A stretch of 14,224 nt of DNA from an uncultured Alphaproteobacteria bacterium (lineage in GTDB: Bacteria > Pseudomonadota > Alphaproteobacteria > Rs-D84). Made by a program: the position numbers and the translations under genes. Location: NCBI GenBank assembly GCA_937900435.1, contig CALCEG010000065.1, positions 1 through 14,224 of the forward strand, given 5' to 3'. The notes under the pieces are model-generated. The model was given only the letters and a program-made list of their open reading frames with translations. It was not told where the DNA came from and did not search any database. Shown here in pieces: positions 1 through 5,161 of the stretch (within the stretch, counting starts at the first letter, position 1; each line of letters starts with the position of its first letter).

Positions 1-12
1 AAACGCAAAAAG

Positions 13-366
13 ATGCCCGTAGGCGCACGAAACGATGACTGGATGTATAACCAGCCTAGCACGAATATAAAAATGATTTCTGACGCGTTTTTGAAAGTTT
101 GTCGTTACGCACACGAACGTGGGGTGTTGAATATACCATACTTCGAACTGGTAGAAAAAATACCCCACGGCTCCGATAACTACATACGATATATGCAGCC
201 GGACAAAAAAGACCCAAGGATGTGGTCTGTAAGATGGGATTGGGATGATGCTGTGGAAGCAGCAAAGCAAAGATTTCCAGATACATTTGGAAAGTTTAAT
301 AATTTAAACAAAGCGGAACTTTATACATTTGCTTACAAGCTTGGAATGATAACTTTAGGAGAATAA
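13..366 (+). CDS. Hypothetical phage protein, possibly 5'-partial
   Basis: This encodes 117 aa from the first ATG, and I do not recognise the family. The frame is open to the left edge (AAA CGC AAA AAG before the ATG) and no good ribosome binding site precedes it, so the true start may lie outside the window. The protein is rich in aromatic residues (a WSVRWDWDD stretch near residue 72) and has no membrane segment. The gene ends TAA two bases before the next ATG, and the next gene's ribosome binding site (TAGGAGA) lies inside its 3' end, so the two are translated from one message. Being a real gene is likely; function is unknown. Confidence 0.75.
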   Translation: MPVGARNDDWMYNQPSTNIKMISDAFLKVCRYAHERGVLNIPYFELVEKIPHGSDNYIRYMQPDKKDPRMWSVRWDWDDAVEAAKQRFPDTFGKFNNLNKAELYTFAYKLGMITLGE

Positions 367-367
367 A

Positions 368-643
368 ATGCCAGATATATCTATGTGCGCAAATTGCGAA
401 TGTCCGTTCAGGAAGATATGTTATAGATATTTAGCAGAACCGACAGAAGATTACCAAAGTTATGGTGATTTCAAGCCGGAAATTATTAGAATTACTGGCG
501 GTGTTGCTTTACAGTGTAAAAACTTTTGGAATATAACTGGCAGAAAAGTTGTTGCTTTTAAGAAAGCCGAAGAAAGAAATAAAAAACTTTATGACAACTG
601 GAACAAAAGGAGAAAAAATGAACTTCTTAAAAGAAAAAGCTGA
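368..643 (+). CDS. Small Cys-rich protein, probable metal-binding
   Basis: This is a 91 aa protein with an N-terminal cysteine cluster (C7, C10, C12, C18) and another cysteine in a QCKNFW motif near residue 49, followed by a lysine- and arginine-rich tail. The spacing resembles small zinc-knuckle-like proteins common in gut phage genomes, but that family assignment is from memory and the function is unknown. A TAGGAGA ribosome binding site sits six bases before the ATG. The 3' end overlaps the next gene by 26 nt. The basic tail could bind nucleic acid, which is inference only. Confidence 0.8.
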   Translation: MPDISMCANCECPFRKICYRYLAEPTEDYQSYGDFKPEIIRITGGVALQCKNFWNITGRKVVAFKKAEERNKKLYDNWNKRRKNELLKRKS

Positions 644-779
644 ATACGCGCTGGACGTATTAAATGATGTTTCTGCTGAACTGGAAGAACTTGTTATGGA
701 CGAACACGCACAGAAATTATTAGAAAGATTAGATAAAGTTATTGACTGGGTTTATAACTTAACAAAGGAGAAAAAATGA
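618..779 (+). CDS. Small acidic helical protein
   Basis: This encodes 53 aa. I chose the ATG at 618 because AAAGGAG lies just upstream; a longer open frame from 549 would lie mostly inside the preceding gene and lacks such a site. The protein is rich in Glu, Asp, Leu and Lys with heptad-like hydrophobic spacing (LDVLNDVSAELEELV), so it is probably a single long helix or short coiled coil. Its stop overlaps the next start as ATGA, implying translational coupling. I do not recognise the family. Confidence 0.75.
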   Translation: MNFLKEKAEYALDVLNDVSAELEELVMDEHAQKLLERLDKVIDWVYNLTKEKK

Positions 780-1057
780 TAAAACAAGAACTAGAAGCCG
801 TTTTGGACGATATTTCTATTAAAGACAGCGGTTGTTTTATTATGCCTGACTTTATAAACACGATTAAAGAAAAGATGCCAGGCTGGGAGATAGAGGTTTG
901 GGATTGCGATGATTATCCTGGACTCGAACTAACAGATTCAGTCGCAGAACATATATTTTATGAAATGAAAGACGGTAGAAACAATATACAATTTTATGGT
1001 TGGAAAACAGACTGTGACGACGTTTGGTGTTATGTTGTGGCTAGCAAAAAGGATTAA
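776..1057 (+). CDS. Hypothetical acidic protein
   Basis: This encodes 93 aa and its family is unrecognised. It is acidic, with several Trp residues and cysteines at WDCDDYP, TDCDD and VWCYVV, and no membrane segment. The start overlaps the previous stop (ATGA), and the AAAGGAGA ribosome binding site is inside the upstream gene, typical of a tightly packed phage early operon. Length and composition fit a soluble cytoplasmic accessory protein; nothing in the sequence indicates a function. Confidence 0.75.
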   Translation: MIKQELEAVLDDISIKDSGCFIMPDFINTIKEKMPGWEIEVWDCDDYPGLELTDSVAEHIFYEMKDGRNNIQFYGWKTDCDDVWCYVVASKKD

Positions 1058-1060
1058 AAT

Positions 1061-1360
1061 ATGACGAACAATGAATTAACCAAAACAGTTGGTTGGGCTT
1101 GGGAAGTTATTATAGACAATGATGTGTCTGTGAAAGAAGTCCTTAATGCGATAACAGAAGAAATTGCCGACCATATAACTCTTAAAGAAGGCGAACTGTT
1201 ATATACAAACGTATTATGGTGGGACTCAACAGACTTAAGTCAAGGGCTTTTGGAAGTTCTTGATATGTTTAAGGATTTGAAAATAAAAACGTTTGCCGTA
1301 GTGGATAGCAGTGAATACAATGCTACTGCTGTGGCTATTATCTACACAGGGAGGAACTAA
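1061..1360 (+). CDS. Hypothetical protein
   Basis: This is a 99 aa soluble acidic protein with no recognised family. AAAGGA lies upstream of the ATG. The C-terminal half alternates hydrophobic residues (KTFAVVDSS and TAVAIIYTG), suggesting beta strands, and the N-terminal half looks helical, so a small alpha/beta fold is possible. Its stop codon TAA shares its last A with the ATG of the next gene, so the two are probably co-translated. Confidence 0.75.
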   Translation: MTNNELTKTVGWAWEVIIDNDVSVKEVLNAITEEIADHITLKEGELLYTNVLWWDSTDLSQGLLEVLDMFKDLKIKTFAVVDSSEYNATAVAIIYTGRN

Positions 1361-1599
1361 TGGCTTATCAAAACAAAAATATGTCGGTTATTGCTTATGC
1401 TAATGGCTGGACAATGTGGATGTATAAAACCACAGATTCAATGACGTTTTTGGATGAAGACTGGATGTATTTTCCAAAACAAATAGTTGACTTGATGGCT
1501 GTCGGAGATGTAATATACATTGTATCAAAGGGACAAGCTTATCAGCGCTGTGTGGTTGAAATAAAAGACGGAAAAGCATTGCTAGGTTTTATCCAATGA
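1360..1599 (+). CDS. Hypothetical protein upstream of the tRNA array
   Basis: This encodes 79 aa with no recognised family. It is rich in Met, Trp and Tyr (WTMWMYKTTDSM near the N-terminus) and has probable beta strands (DVIYIVSKG). The GGGAGG ribosome binding site lies in the previous gene and the start overlaps its stop (TAATG). The TGA stop is only five bases before the tRNA-Gly acceptor stem. The RNA array is therefore most simply released by processing from a transcript that begins as mRNA. Confidence 0.75.
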   Translation: MAYQNKNMSVIAYANGWTMWMYKTTDSMTFLDEDWMYFPKQIVDLMAVGDVIYIVSKGQAYQRCVVEIKDGKALLGFIQ

Positions 1600-1604
1600 T
1601 ATAC

Positions 1605-1679
1605 GCGGCTATGGTGAAGGGGTTATCACGAAACCTTGCCAAGGTTTAGTCGAAGGTTCAAGTCCTTCTAGTCGCACCA
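1605..1679 (+). tRNA. tRNA-Gly(GCC)
   Basis: The cloverleaf is complete. The 7 bp acceptor stem (GCGGCTA with TAGTCGC) has one G-U pair. The D stem is GTGA/TCAC. The anticodon stem AAACC/GGTTT carries a TTGCCAA loop, giving anticodon GCC at 1638-1640. The T stem GAAGG/CCTTC has a TTCAAGT loop. The discriminator is A and CCA is encoded. It is the first unit of the array and is followed directly by the AGTTT linker. Confidence 0.93.
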
Positions 1680-1684
1680 AGTTT

Positions 1685-1759
1685 GTGCAGGTAGCTATAT
1701 GGAGCGTCAAAGAGTAAGGTGTTAACCTGACCGAGTCGAATCGGAAAGCCTGCACAATA
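1685..1759 (+). ncRNA. tRNA-sized structured RNA (array unit 2)
   Basis: A perfect 7 bp closing stem (GTGCAGG 1685-1691 with CCTGCAC 1749-1755) is followed by AATA where a tRNA would have discriminator plus CCA. Inside are a D-arm-like hairpin (GCT/AGC), a long arm (GTC plus AGGT paired with ACCT plus GAC, with a bulge) and a hairpin CCGA/TCGG whose loop is GTCGAA. The topology is cloverleaf-like, but there is no proper anticodon arm and no T arm adjacent to the acceptor. It could be a decayed tRNA or a tRNA-like regulatory RNA. Confidence 0.65.
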
Positions 1760-1764
1760 AGTTT

Positions 1765-1839
1765 TGGTCTGTAGTTCAGTGGAAGAACGGTTGACTGTTA
1801 ATCAACAAGTCGTTGGTTCGAATCCAACCAGACCAGCCA
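1765..1839 (+). tRNA. tRNA-Asn(GTT)
   Basis: The acceptor stem is a perfect 7 bp (TGGTCTG with CAGACCA). The anticodon stem GTTGA/TCAAC has the loop CTGTTAA, giving anticodon GTT. The T arm is canonical (TTGG-TTCGAAT-CCAA type), the discriminator is G and CCA is encoded. It lies exactly between two AGTTT linkers. Confidence 0.94.
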
Positions 1840-1844
1840 AGTTT

Positions 1845-1919
1845 GCGTCCGAGAGCCCCAAGTCCGACTGTGGGCATTCTGAACAGGGACAAACCCGATG
1901 ACCAGAGTAGGACGCGCCA
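1845..1919 (+). ncRNA. tRNA-mimic RNA with encoded GCCA end (array unit 3)
   Basis: This element is 75 nt, the same length as the neighbouring tRNAs. A perfect 6 bp closing stem (GCGTCC 1845-1850 with GGACGC 1910-1915) is followed by GCCA, exactly like a tRNA discriminator and CCA. The interior does not fold as a tRNA: there is no TTC-type T loop and no anticodon arm. I see one hairpin (GCCC-A with TGGGC, one bulged C) and one two-part arm (ATTCTG/CAGAGT enclosing GGG/CCC with loop ACAAA). The 3' end suggests it may meet RNase P or CCA-handling enzymes. Confidence 0.65.
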
Positions 1920-1924
1920 AGTTT

Positions 1925-2001
1925 GTGTGCAGAGTGCCGACTATACGGTAGAAGAAATGACCTCAAAGTATTCAAGAATACCGTCCGGAATGCACACAAA
2001 G
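1925..2001 (+). ncRNA. tRNA-sized structured RNA (array unit 4)
   Basis: A perfect 7 bp closing stem (GTGTGCA 1925-1931 with TGCACAC 1991-1997) encloses 59 nt and is followed by AAAG, then AGTTT. Inside are a perfect long-range pairing ACGGTA/TACCGT and a hairpin GTATT/AATAC with loop CAAG. An alternative hairpin, CCG/CGG with loop ACTATA, competes with the first pairing. No anticodon or T arm is recognisable. Length and position match a tRNA slot. Confidence 0.6.
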
Positions 2002-2006
2002 AGTTT

Positions 2007-2062
2007 GGGGAGCCATATCTTCTTGTTGTTTTTCATTTTTCTCCCTTTGGTTATGGCTTCCC
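2007..2062 (+). ncRNA. Long hairpin with CU-rich loop before CDS 2094
   Basis: Bases 2007-2017 pair with 2052-2062 over 11 bp with a single G-U. The 34-nt loop is almost all pyrimidine. It follows the last AGTTT of the array, so it may be both the final array element and the 5' leader of the gene at 2094. CCTTT in the loop (2044-2048) can pair with AAAGG (2082-2086) of that gene's ribosome binding site. Confidence 0.6.
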
Positions 2063-2093
2063 AAAAAACAACAACAAACAGAAAGGAACGATT

Positions 2094-2525
2094 ATGATAT
2101 TAGAATTTACAAACGAACATACTGGCTCTACGGAATATAGAGAATTTCCAGAAACAAGAAACACAGTTGTTAGTCTATATGCGTTATATACAGCCGGAGG
2201 ATACGTGTATGTTGACGTATTGTTAGAAGACGGAACACAAATGACATTAAAGTCTTCTGCGTGTCCTGATTGGCGTGCAGAAACAAAGGTTATTAAAGGC
2301 GGTTTTTTAGAGATACCGAGATTGCGTAAAGAAAGCGATGTTATAAAGGTTCCACCTATGGAAGAATATGATTTTTATTTATCAAGAGATACATACGAAG
2401 CCCCAAGACCTGCTCATTCAGACTGGGGTTACGAAAGAGTTGCAACCGCTCTTGAGAGAGCGGCTGGCGAGACAGTAGTTGCCACACAGAATCCGTTTGG
2501 CACTATTTACGACCCTTGGTGTTAA
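2094..2525 (+). CDS. Hypothetical protein after the RNA array
   Basis: This encodes 143 aa with no recognised family. I chose the ATG at 2094 because GAAAGGA lies seven bases upstream; the longer open frame from 1923 runs through the structured RNA elements and is not credible. The N-terminal half looks beta-rich (EFTNEHTGSTEYREF, then VYVDVLLEDGTQMTL). The C-terminal half contains Pro- and Tyr-rich segments (VPPMEEYDFYL, YEAPRPAHSDWGYE) and the protein ends YDPWC. There is no membrane segment. The long CU-loop hairpin upstream may affect its translation. Confidence 0.75.
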   Translation: MILEFTNEHTGSTEYREFPETRNTVVSLYALYTAGGYVYVDVLLEDGTQMTLKSSACPDWRAETKVIKGGFLEIPRLRKESDVIKVPPMEEYDFYLSRDTYEAPRPAHSDWGYERVATALERAAGETVVATQNPFGTIYDPWC

Positions 2526-2543
2526 TAAAGAAAGGAGGAAAAA

Positions 2544-2933
2544 ATGACACTATCTTATTCACTTATGTATTGGTTTACAAGACTTGACGGATTAAACACG
2601 TTATTTGCGATAATTGCGTTTTTTGCAGGAGTAGCATTGTTATTCTTGACAATATTCTGCATTATTGCGTCTTTCGATAAAGACGACCCGGATGCGCCAA
2701 CTTTTCATAAAATGTTCAAGAAATTCATAAATATTTTAATATTACCTTGGATAATTTCTTTGCTTGGTTTATTATTTGTGCCGTCTTCAAAGGAAATGGC
2801 TATGATTTATGTCGTGCCTAACATTGCGGAATCACAGGTAATAAAACAGGATGTGCCAGAACTTTACGACCTTGGTATAAACGCTATTAAAGACTGGATA
2901 AAGAAAGAACAACCAAAAGGAAGAAACAAATGA
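2544..2933 (+). CDS. Two-helix membrane protein
   Basis: This is a 129 aa protein with two predicted transmembrane helices, residues about 19-43 and 61-79. They are separated by a short charged loop (FDKDDPDAP then HKMFKKF) and followed by a soluble C-terminal region of about 50 residues ending Lys-rich. A near-perfect AAAGGAGG ribosome binding site precedes the ATG. I do not recognise the family. An inner-membrane role is inferred from the helices. A holin role is conceivable for any small phage membrane protein, but a better holin candidate lies at 12508-12963. Its TGA stop overlaps the next start. Confidence 0.78.
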   Translation: MTLSYSLMYWFTRLDGLNTLFAIIAFFAGVALLFLTIFCIIASFDKDDPDAPTFHKMFKKFINILILPWIISLLGLLFVPSSKEMAMIYVVPNIAESQVIKQDVPELYDLGINAIKDWIKKEQPKGRNK

Positions 2934-3025
2934 CAATAGAAATGTTACAAGAAATTTATCAAATGTGCTTCACACCGGAAGTAATTGCTAGTCTGGAAGA
3001 AGCTTTGCAAATGTGTTTGATATAA
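2930..3025 (+). CDS. 31-aa micro-ORF
   Basis: This 31-codon frame starts in an ATGA overlap with the upstream gene and has an AAAAGGAAG ribosome binding site. The product looks like one amphipathic helix (MLQEIYQMCFTPEVIASLEE). It ends one base before the first AGTTT of the second RNA block. The packing supports a real gene; function is unknown. Confidence 0.5.
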   Translation: MTIEMLQEIYQMCFTPEVIASLEEALQMCLI

Positions 3026-3031
3026 GAGTTT

Positions 3032-3207
3032 GGCACGTTGCCTCCTTTAACAGTTAGTGAGGGTTGCTAACTGAGAACGTGTAATCGGCTGGAACATATT
3101 TTTATCTAAAAACAGTTTTTATATGTTCTGGTCGCAAGACTTTCGCAATCGTGCCGTCTAACATCGCATAGACAATGAAGAAGCTAATTACACGACAACC
3201 CACAAAG
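3032..3207 (+). ncRNA. Pseudoknotted structured RNA upstream of tRNA-Tyr
   Basis: Bracketed by AGTTT at 3027 and 3208, this region has several complementary segments. GGCACG-TTG (3032-3040) pairs with CAA-T-CGTGCC (3146-3155). CAGTTAG (3051-3057) pairs with CTAACTG (3067-3073). GAACATAT (3092-3099) pairs with ATATGTTC (3121-3128). GTC-GCAA-GAC (3131-3140) is a GNRA tetraloop hairpin. GTCTA pairs with TAGAC (3156-3173). Two long-range helices, CGTGTAAT (3078-3085) with ATTACACG (3187-3194) and GGGTTG (3061-3066) with CAACCC (3196-3201), cross the others. This predicts a pseudoknotted RNA or two alternative folds. No known family is recognised. Confidence 0.65.
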
Positions 3208-3213
3208 AGTTTT

Positions 3214-3299
3214 GGGTAGGTAGGTAAGTGGTTAAAACGGGCAGACTGTAAATCTGTTCTCTTCGGAGTTCGATGGTTCGAATCCATCCCTGCCCACCA
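3214..3299 (+). tRNA. tRNA-Tyr(GTA)
   Basis: This is a class II tRNA. The acceptor stem GGGTAGG/CCTGCCC has one U-G pair. The anticodon stem GCAGA/TCTGT carries the loop CTGTAAA, anticodon GTA. A long variable arm (TCTCTTCGGAG region) is typical of bacterial tRNA-Tyr. The T arm GATGG-TTCGAAT-CCATC is perfect, the discriminator is A and CCA is encoded. AGTTTT precedes it and AGTTT follows it. Confidence 0.94.
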
Positions 3300-3304
3300 A
3301 GTTT

Positions 3305-3380
3305 TGGGATATATAACACATTAAGCGCGTCTGCGCAGGACAACTTTGCATAACATCTGTTTGTGTTTGATTACCCAAAA
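3305..3380 (+). ncRNA. Stem-closed element after tRNA-Tyr
   Basis: It starts right after AGTTT. TTTTGGG (3302-3308, including linker Ts) pairs with CCCAAAA (3374-3380). Inside, AACACA (3315-3320) pairs with TGTGTT (3362-3367) and GCGC/GCGC (3325-3336) forms a hairpin with loop GTCT. The 73 nt from 3305 to 3377 again matches a tRNA-sized slot. There are no tRNA arms. No AGTTT follows it. Confidence 0.5.
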
Positions 3381-3481
3381 TACAGGGGTGCCAGGGGCAT
3401 AAGTGGAGCATCCGCCACGAGCTGCACAAACCGTAAGCGATGGGCACTTAATTAAACGGCTACGACAACAGACACCCTGTA
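3381..3481 (+). ncRNA. Stem-closed element before CDS 3501
   Basis: TACAGGG-G-TG (3381-3390) pairs with CACCCTGTA (3473-3481) over 9 bp with one bulged G. It encloses about 80 nt with hairpins GTGG/CCAC (3403-3418) and CCGT/ACGG (3431-3459). It ends nine bases before the AAGGAG of the next gene, so it could be either a leader structure or a separate RNA. Confidence 0.5.
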
Positions 3482-3500
3482 AGAAATATAAGGAGTTAAA

Positions 3501-3776
3501 ATGATGATAGATAAAAACGACATTCCGCCGGAAATAGATTATACAAAATATTGGGAAACACGTGATGGCGACCTTATACGATATGAAGATATGACAGATA
3601 ATCATTTGATAAACGCACACAATATGATTGAACGAAATATTTGTAATTTTATAAACCGTTGTGCAAACAGAAACGAAGAACAAAATTTGCCAGAATATGT
3701 GCACCAAATGGTAGAAGGTTTGGAAACAGAAATGTCAAAAAGAAATTTAATAACCAAAGGTGGCGACAATGAGTAG
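3501..3776 (+). CDS. Hypothetical hydrophilic protein
   Basis: This encodes 91 aa, starting at one of two adjacent ATGs (3501 or 3504) behind AAGGAG; 3501 leaves five bases of spacing and 3504 leaves eight, so either could be used. The product is soluble and rich in Asn, Asp and Glu, with a helical middle (DNHLINAHNMIERNICNF). No family is recognised. It is the first gene after the second RNA block and ends in TAG, which shows that TAG is used as a stop here. The next gene starts eight bases before this one ends. Confidence 0.75.
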   Translation: MMIDKNDIPPEIDYTKYWETRDGDLIRYEDMTDNHLINAHNMIERNICNFINRCANRNEEQNLPEYVHQMVEGLETEMSKRNLITKGGDNE

Positions 3777-3855
3777 GAGTATCGGGTTTATTCTTTTGGT
3801 CGCCGTTGTGGGTTGGACAATCATTAAGTTTGTAAAAGCAACATATGGAGAATAA
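3769..3855 (+). CDS. 28-aa single-span membrane miniprotein
   Basis: The ATG at 3769 overlaps the previous gene by 8 nt, with AAAGG eight bases upstream. The 28 aa product has a short N-terminus (MSRS), one hydrophobic helix (GFILLVAVVGWTII) and a polar tail (KFVKATYGE). It resembles in size, layout and tail the 26 aa product at 10187-10267. It sits between soluble small genes. Function is unknown; a membrane location is likely. Confidence 0.6.
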   Translation: MSRSIGFILLVAVVGWTIIKFVKATYGE

Positions 3856-3857
3856 CA

Positions 3858-4160
3858 ATGAGTGATATGAAATGTCCATTCTGTCAACGGGAATTAAAAA
3901 CTTGGAATAAATACAAAGATGGAACAAGCACACTATACTGTTCTAAATGCCTTTTAATTGGCGACAGTAAATTATTTTTAGAACTTATACGCACACGCAA
4001 GGCATTGGATGCCGCTAAAAAATGGCTAATGAAAATAGGTTATTTGAATATGTCAGAACACGGACTTGGGTCTGAAAAGATGATGACGGATTGGTGCAAA
4101 ACTGTCGCATTGCACGGACTTAAAGAAATAGAAACAGCACTAGAACAAAAGGATAAATAA
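3858..4160 (+). CDS. Zinc-ribbon protein
   Basis: This is a 100 aa protein with an N-terminal four-cysteine ribbon: CPFC near residue 6 and CSKC near residue 28, about 20 residues apart. A helical region of about 60 residues follows (ELIRTRKALDAAKKWLMKIG). The ribbon resembles Lar-like and related phage zinc proteins, but the C-terminal AI..WN signature seen in the Lar-like protein at 9837 is missing. Zinc binding is well supported by the motif; the role is unknown. It overlaps the next gene by one base (TAATG). Confidence 0.75.
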   Translation: MSDMKCPFCQRELKTWNKYKDGTSTLYCSKCLLIGDSKLFLELIRTRKALDAAKKWLMKIGYLNMSEHGLGSEKMMTDWCKTVALHGLKEIETALEQKDK

Positions 4161-4504
4161 TGAATAATAACCCGTTGGAAAAACTTGTTAAAAGTATGTA
4201 TAGTGAAATGCTTAAACTGGACGATAAAGCGTTCAAGTTGGCGTGGTATGCCGTTCATAAGCCCAATACAAAGAAAGCGTTTATGTTTAATACATATACC
4301 GCACAGGCGACCATTATTGAAAACACATTGGTAAAACAGGTTAAAAAGAAAGACTGGTTAAACAAAGATGTTAAACACAATTATATTTCTAAAACAGATT
4401 CTTGGAAAGAAACAAAATCGTATTGGTTGCCAAGATTTCATACTGGAACCACGAAAGTAAAAACACCAGACGAGTTTTGGAACGAATACAAAGATGTTAT
4501 TTGA
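4160..4504 (+). CDS. Hypothetical basic protein
   Basis: This encodes 114 aa, Lys- and Trp-rich, with no recognised family and no membrane segment. The N-terminal half is probably helical (LEKLVKSMYSEMLKLDDKAF). The C-terminal half holds aromatic motifs (SYWLPRFHTGTTKV and PDEFWNEYK). Its basic character would allow nucleic-acid binding, but that is only inference. The start overlaps the previous stop (TAATG); a short spacer of 18 nt with AAAAGGA separates it from the next gene. Confidence 0.75.
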   Translation: MNNNPLEKLVKSMYSEMLKLDDKAFKLAWYAVHKPNTKKAFMFNTYTAQATIIENTLVKQVKKKDWLNKDVKHNYISKTDSWKETKSYWLPRFHTGTTKVKTPDEFWNEYKDVI

Positions 4505-4522
4505 TACAGAACAAAAGGACAA

Positions 4523-4738
4523 ATGATGGGGACTAGAACCAAATGGTCTTTGCCAGACAAAGAACCGTTGTGTGATGCTTTGGTTATTACAGATAAAGGA
4601 AAAATGATATGGCGGTCTTGGTATGGCGCAGCACCCGGGAACTGGTTCTGTTGGCAAAGAGATTATGGTGTTAAAAAATGGCGAAAGATTTTCAAAGGAG
4701 CTAACGATGGAAGAAAAAAAGATTTACCCAAAAGTTAA
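4523..4738 (+). CDS. Hypothetical Trp-rich protein
   Basis: This encodes 71 aa from ATG 4523 (a second ATG follows at 4526) behind AAAAGGAC. It contains many Trp residues, including WRSWYGAAPGNWFCWQRDYG, and a basic C-terminus. No family is recognised. The next gene starts at 4707 inside this frame, so the last 32 nt overlap. The whole stretch from 3501 to 5639 behaves as one compact operon. Confidence 0.7.
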   Translation: MMGTRTKWSLPDKEPLCDALVITDKGKMIWRSWYGAAPGNWFCWQRDYGVKKWRKIFKGANDGRKKDLPKS

Positions 4739-4985
4739 AATACAGACTGGGGACAATTCTTACTTCTCGGACGAATCTTCGAACAAAACTGTTATTCACG
4801 GAATGTTAACAAGAGTAAGATGCGATGCGTTCCCAGAAATACGAAGATACAGAGTAATAAATATTAAAGACTTTCGCTTGGAAGATTTTATGTTTTATGA
4901 ATTTGACCAAGATAGAATTAAAAGATATAACCGTTATCTTCATATGGAAGTAGAGATTATAATAACAAGGTTAAGGAGACCATAA
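4707..4985 (+). CDS. Hypothetical protein
   Basis: This encodes 92 aa. I chose ATG 4707 because AAAGGAG precedes it; the longer frame from 4623 lies inside the upstream gene and has no such site. The product is charged, with alternating Arg and Asp/Glu and Tyr/Phe-rich segments (RLEDFMFYEFDQDRIKRYN), and ends EVEIIITRLRRP. No family is recognised. Its TAA shares an A with the next ATG. Confidence 0.72.
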   Translation: MEEKKIYPKVKIQTGDNSYFSDESSNKTVIHGMLTRVRCDAFPEIRRYRVINIKDFRLEDFMFYEFDQDRIKRYNRYLHMEVEIIITRLRRP

Positions 4986-5161
4986 TGATTATAGATTTTA
5001 ACTTCCCAAACTTAACACCAAAAGGCTGGAGCGTTGATGTGCATAAAGCATTAAAGGACGGCAGAGTGTTTGTTCAACAAATGAAATTTGAAAACAAGGA
5101 CGATGCTTTCAAGTATTATGAACACGTCAGAAAACTATGGCAAGCGCAAAGGAGCAGATAA
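4985..5161 (+). CDS. 58-aa hypothetical protein
   Basis: The ATG overlaps the upstream TAA (TAATG), with AAGGAG nearby. The 58 aa product begins MIIDFNFPNLTPKGWSVDVH and ends in a basic helix (YYEHVRKLWQAQRSR). No family is recognised. It overlaps the next ATG by one base in the same TAATG fashion and its 3' end contains the next gene's AAGGAG. Packing and start signals support it as a real gene. Confidence 0.65.
   Translation: MIIDFNFPNLTPKGWSVDVHKALKDGRVFVQQMKFENKDDAFKYYEHVRKLWQAQRSR

Larger units (their letters stand above)
1680..2006 (+). repeat. AGTTT linkers with 80-nt period
   Basis: AGTTT occurs at 1680, 1760, 1840, 1920 and 2002, a spacing of 80, 80, 80 and 82 nt. Each copy is followed at once by the 5' strand of a closing stem: a tRNA-Asn acceptor or one of the stem-closed elements. 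Each is preceded by a tetranucleotide in the place of discriminator plus CCA: ACCA, AATA, GCCA, GCCA and AAAG. Copies also occur in the second RNA block at 3027, 3208 and 3300. The linker probably marks the processing point between RNAs, which is inference. Confidence 0.85.

Noticed and set aside
1802..1999. Minus-strand open frame across tRNA-Asn and unit 3, ending GFEPTTC
   Set aside because: The GFEPTTC-type ending is the well-known spurious translation of the tRNA T arm; there is no start signal.
1923..2093. N-terminal extension of the gene at 2094, starting upstream at 1923
   Set aside because: It runs through the closing stems of RNA unit 4 and the long hairpin, and the good ribosome binding site is before 2094.
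3032..3207. Whether the pseudoknotted RNA is a tmRNA or RNase P RNA
   Set aside because: There is no tRNA-Ala-like ends with an encoded tag peptide and no RNase P core motifs that I can recognise.
3102..3447. Minus-strand frames over tRNA-Tyr, with MDSNHRTPKRTDLQS and GRDGFEPSNSEE
   Set aside because: These are classic false ORFs antisense to a tRNA gene.
3321..3933. Minus-strand frames opposite 3501-4160
   Set aside because: They are shadows of the plus-strand genes, which have SD sites and overlapping starts; the minus frames have neither.
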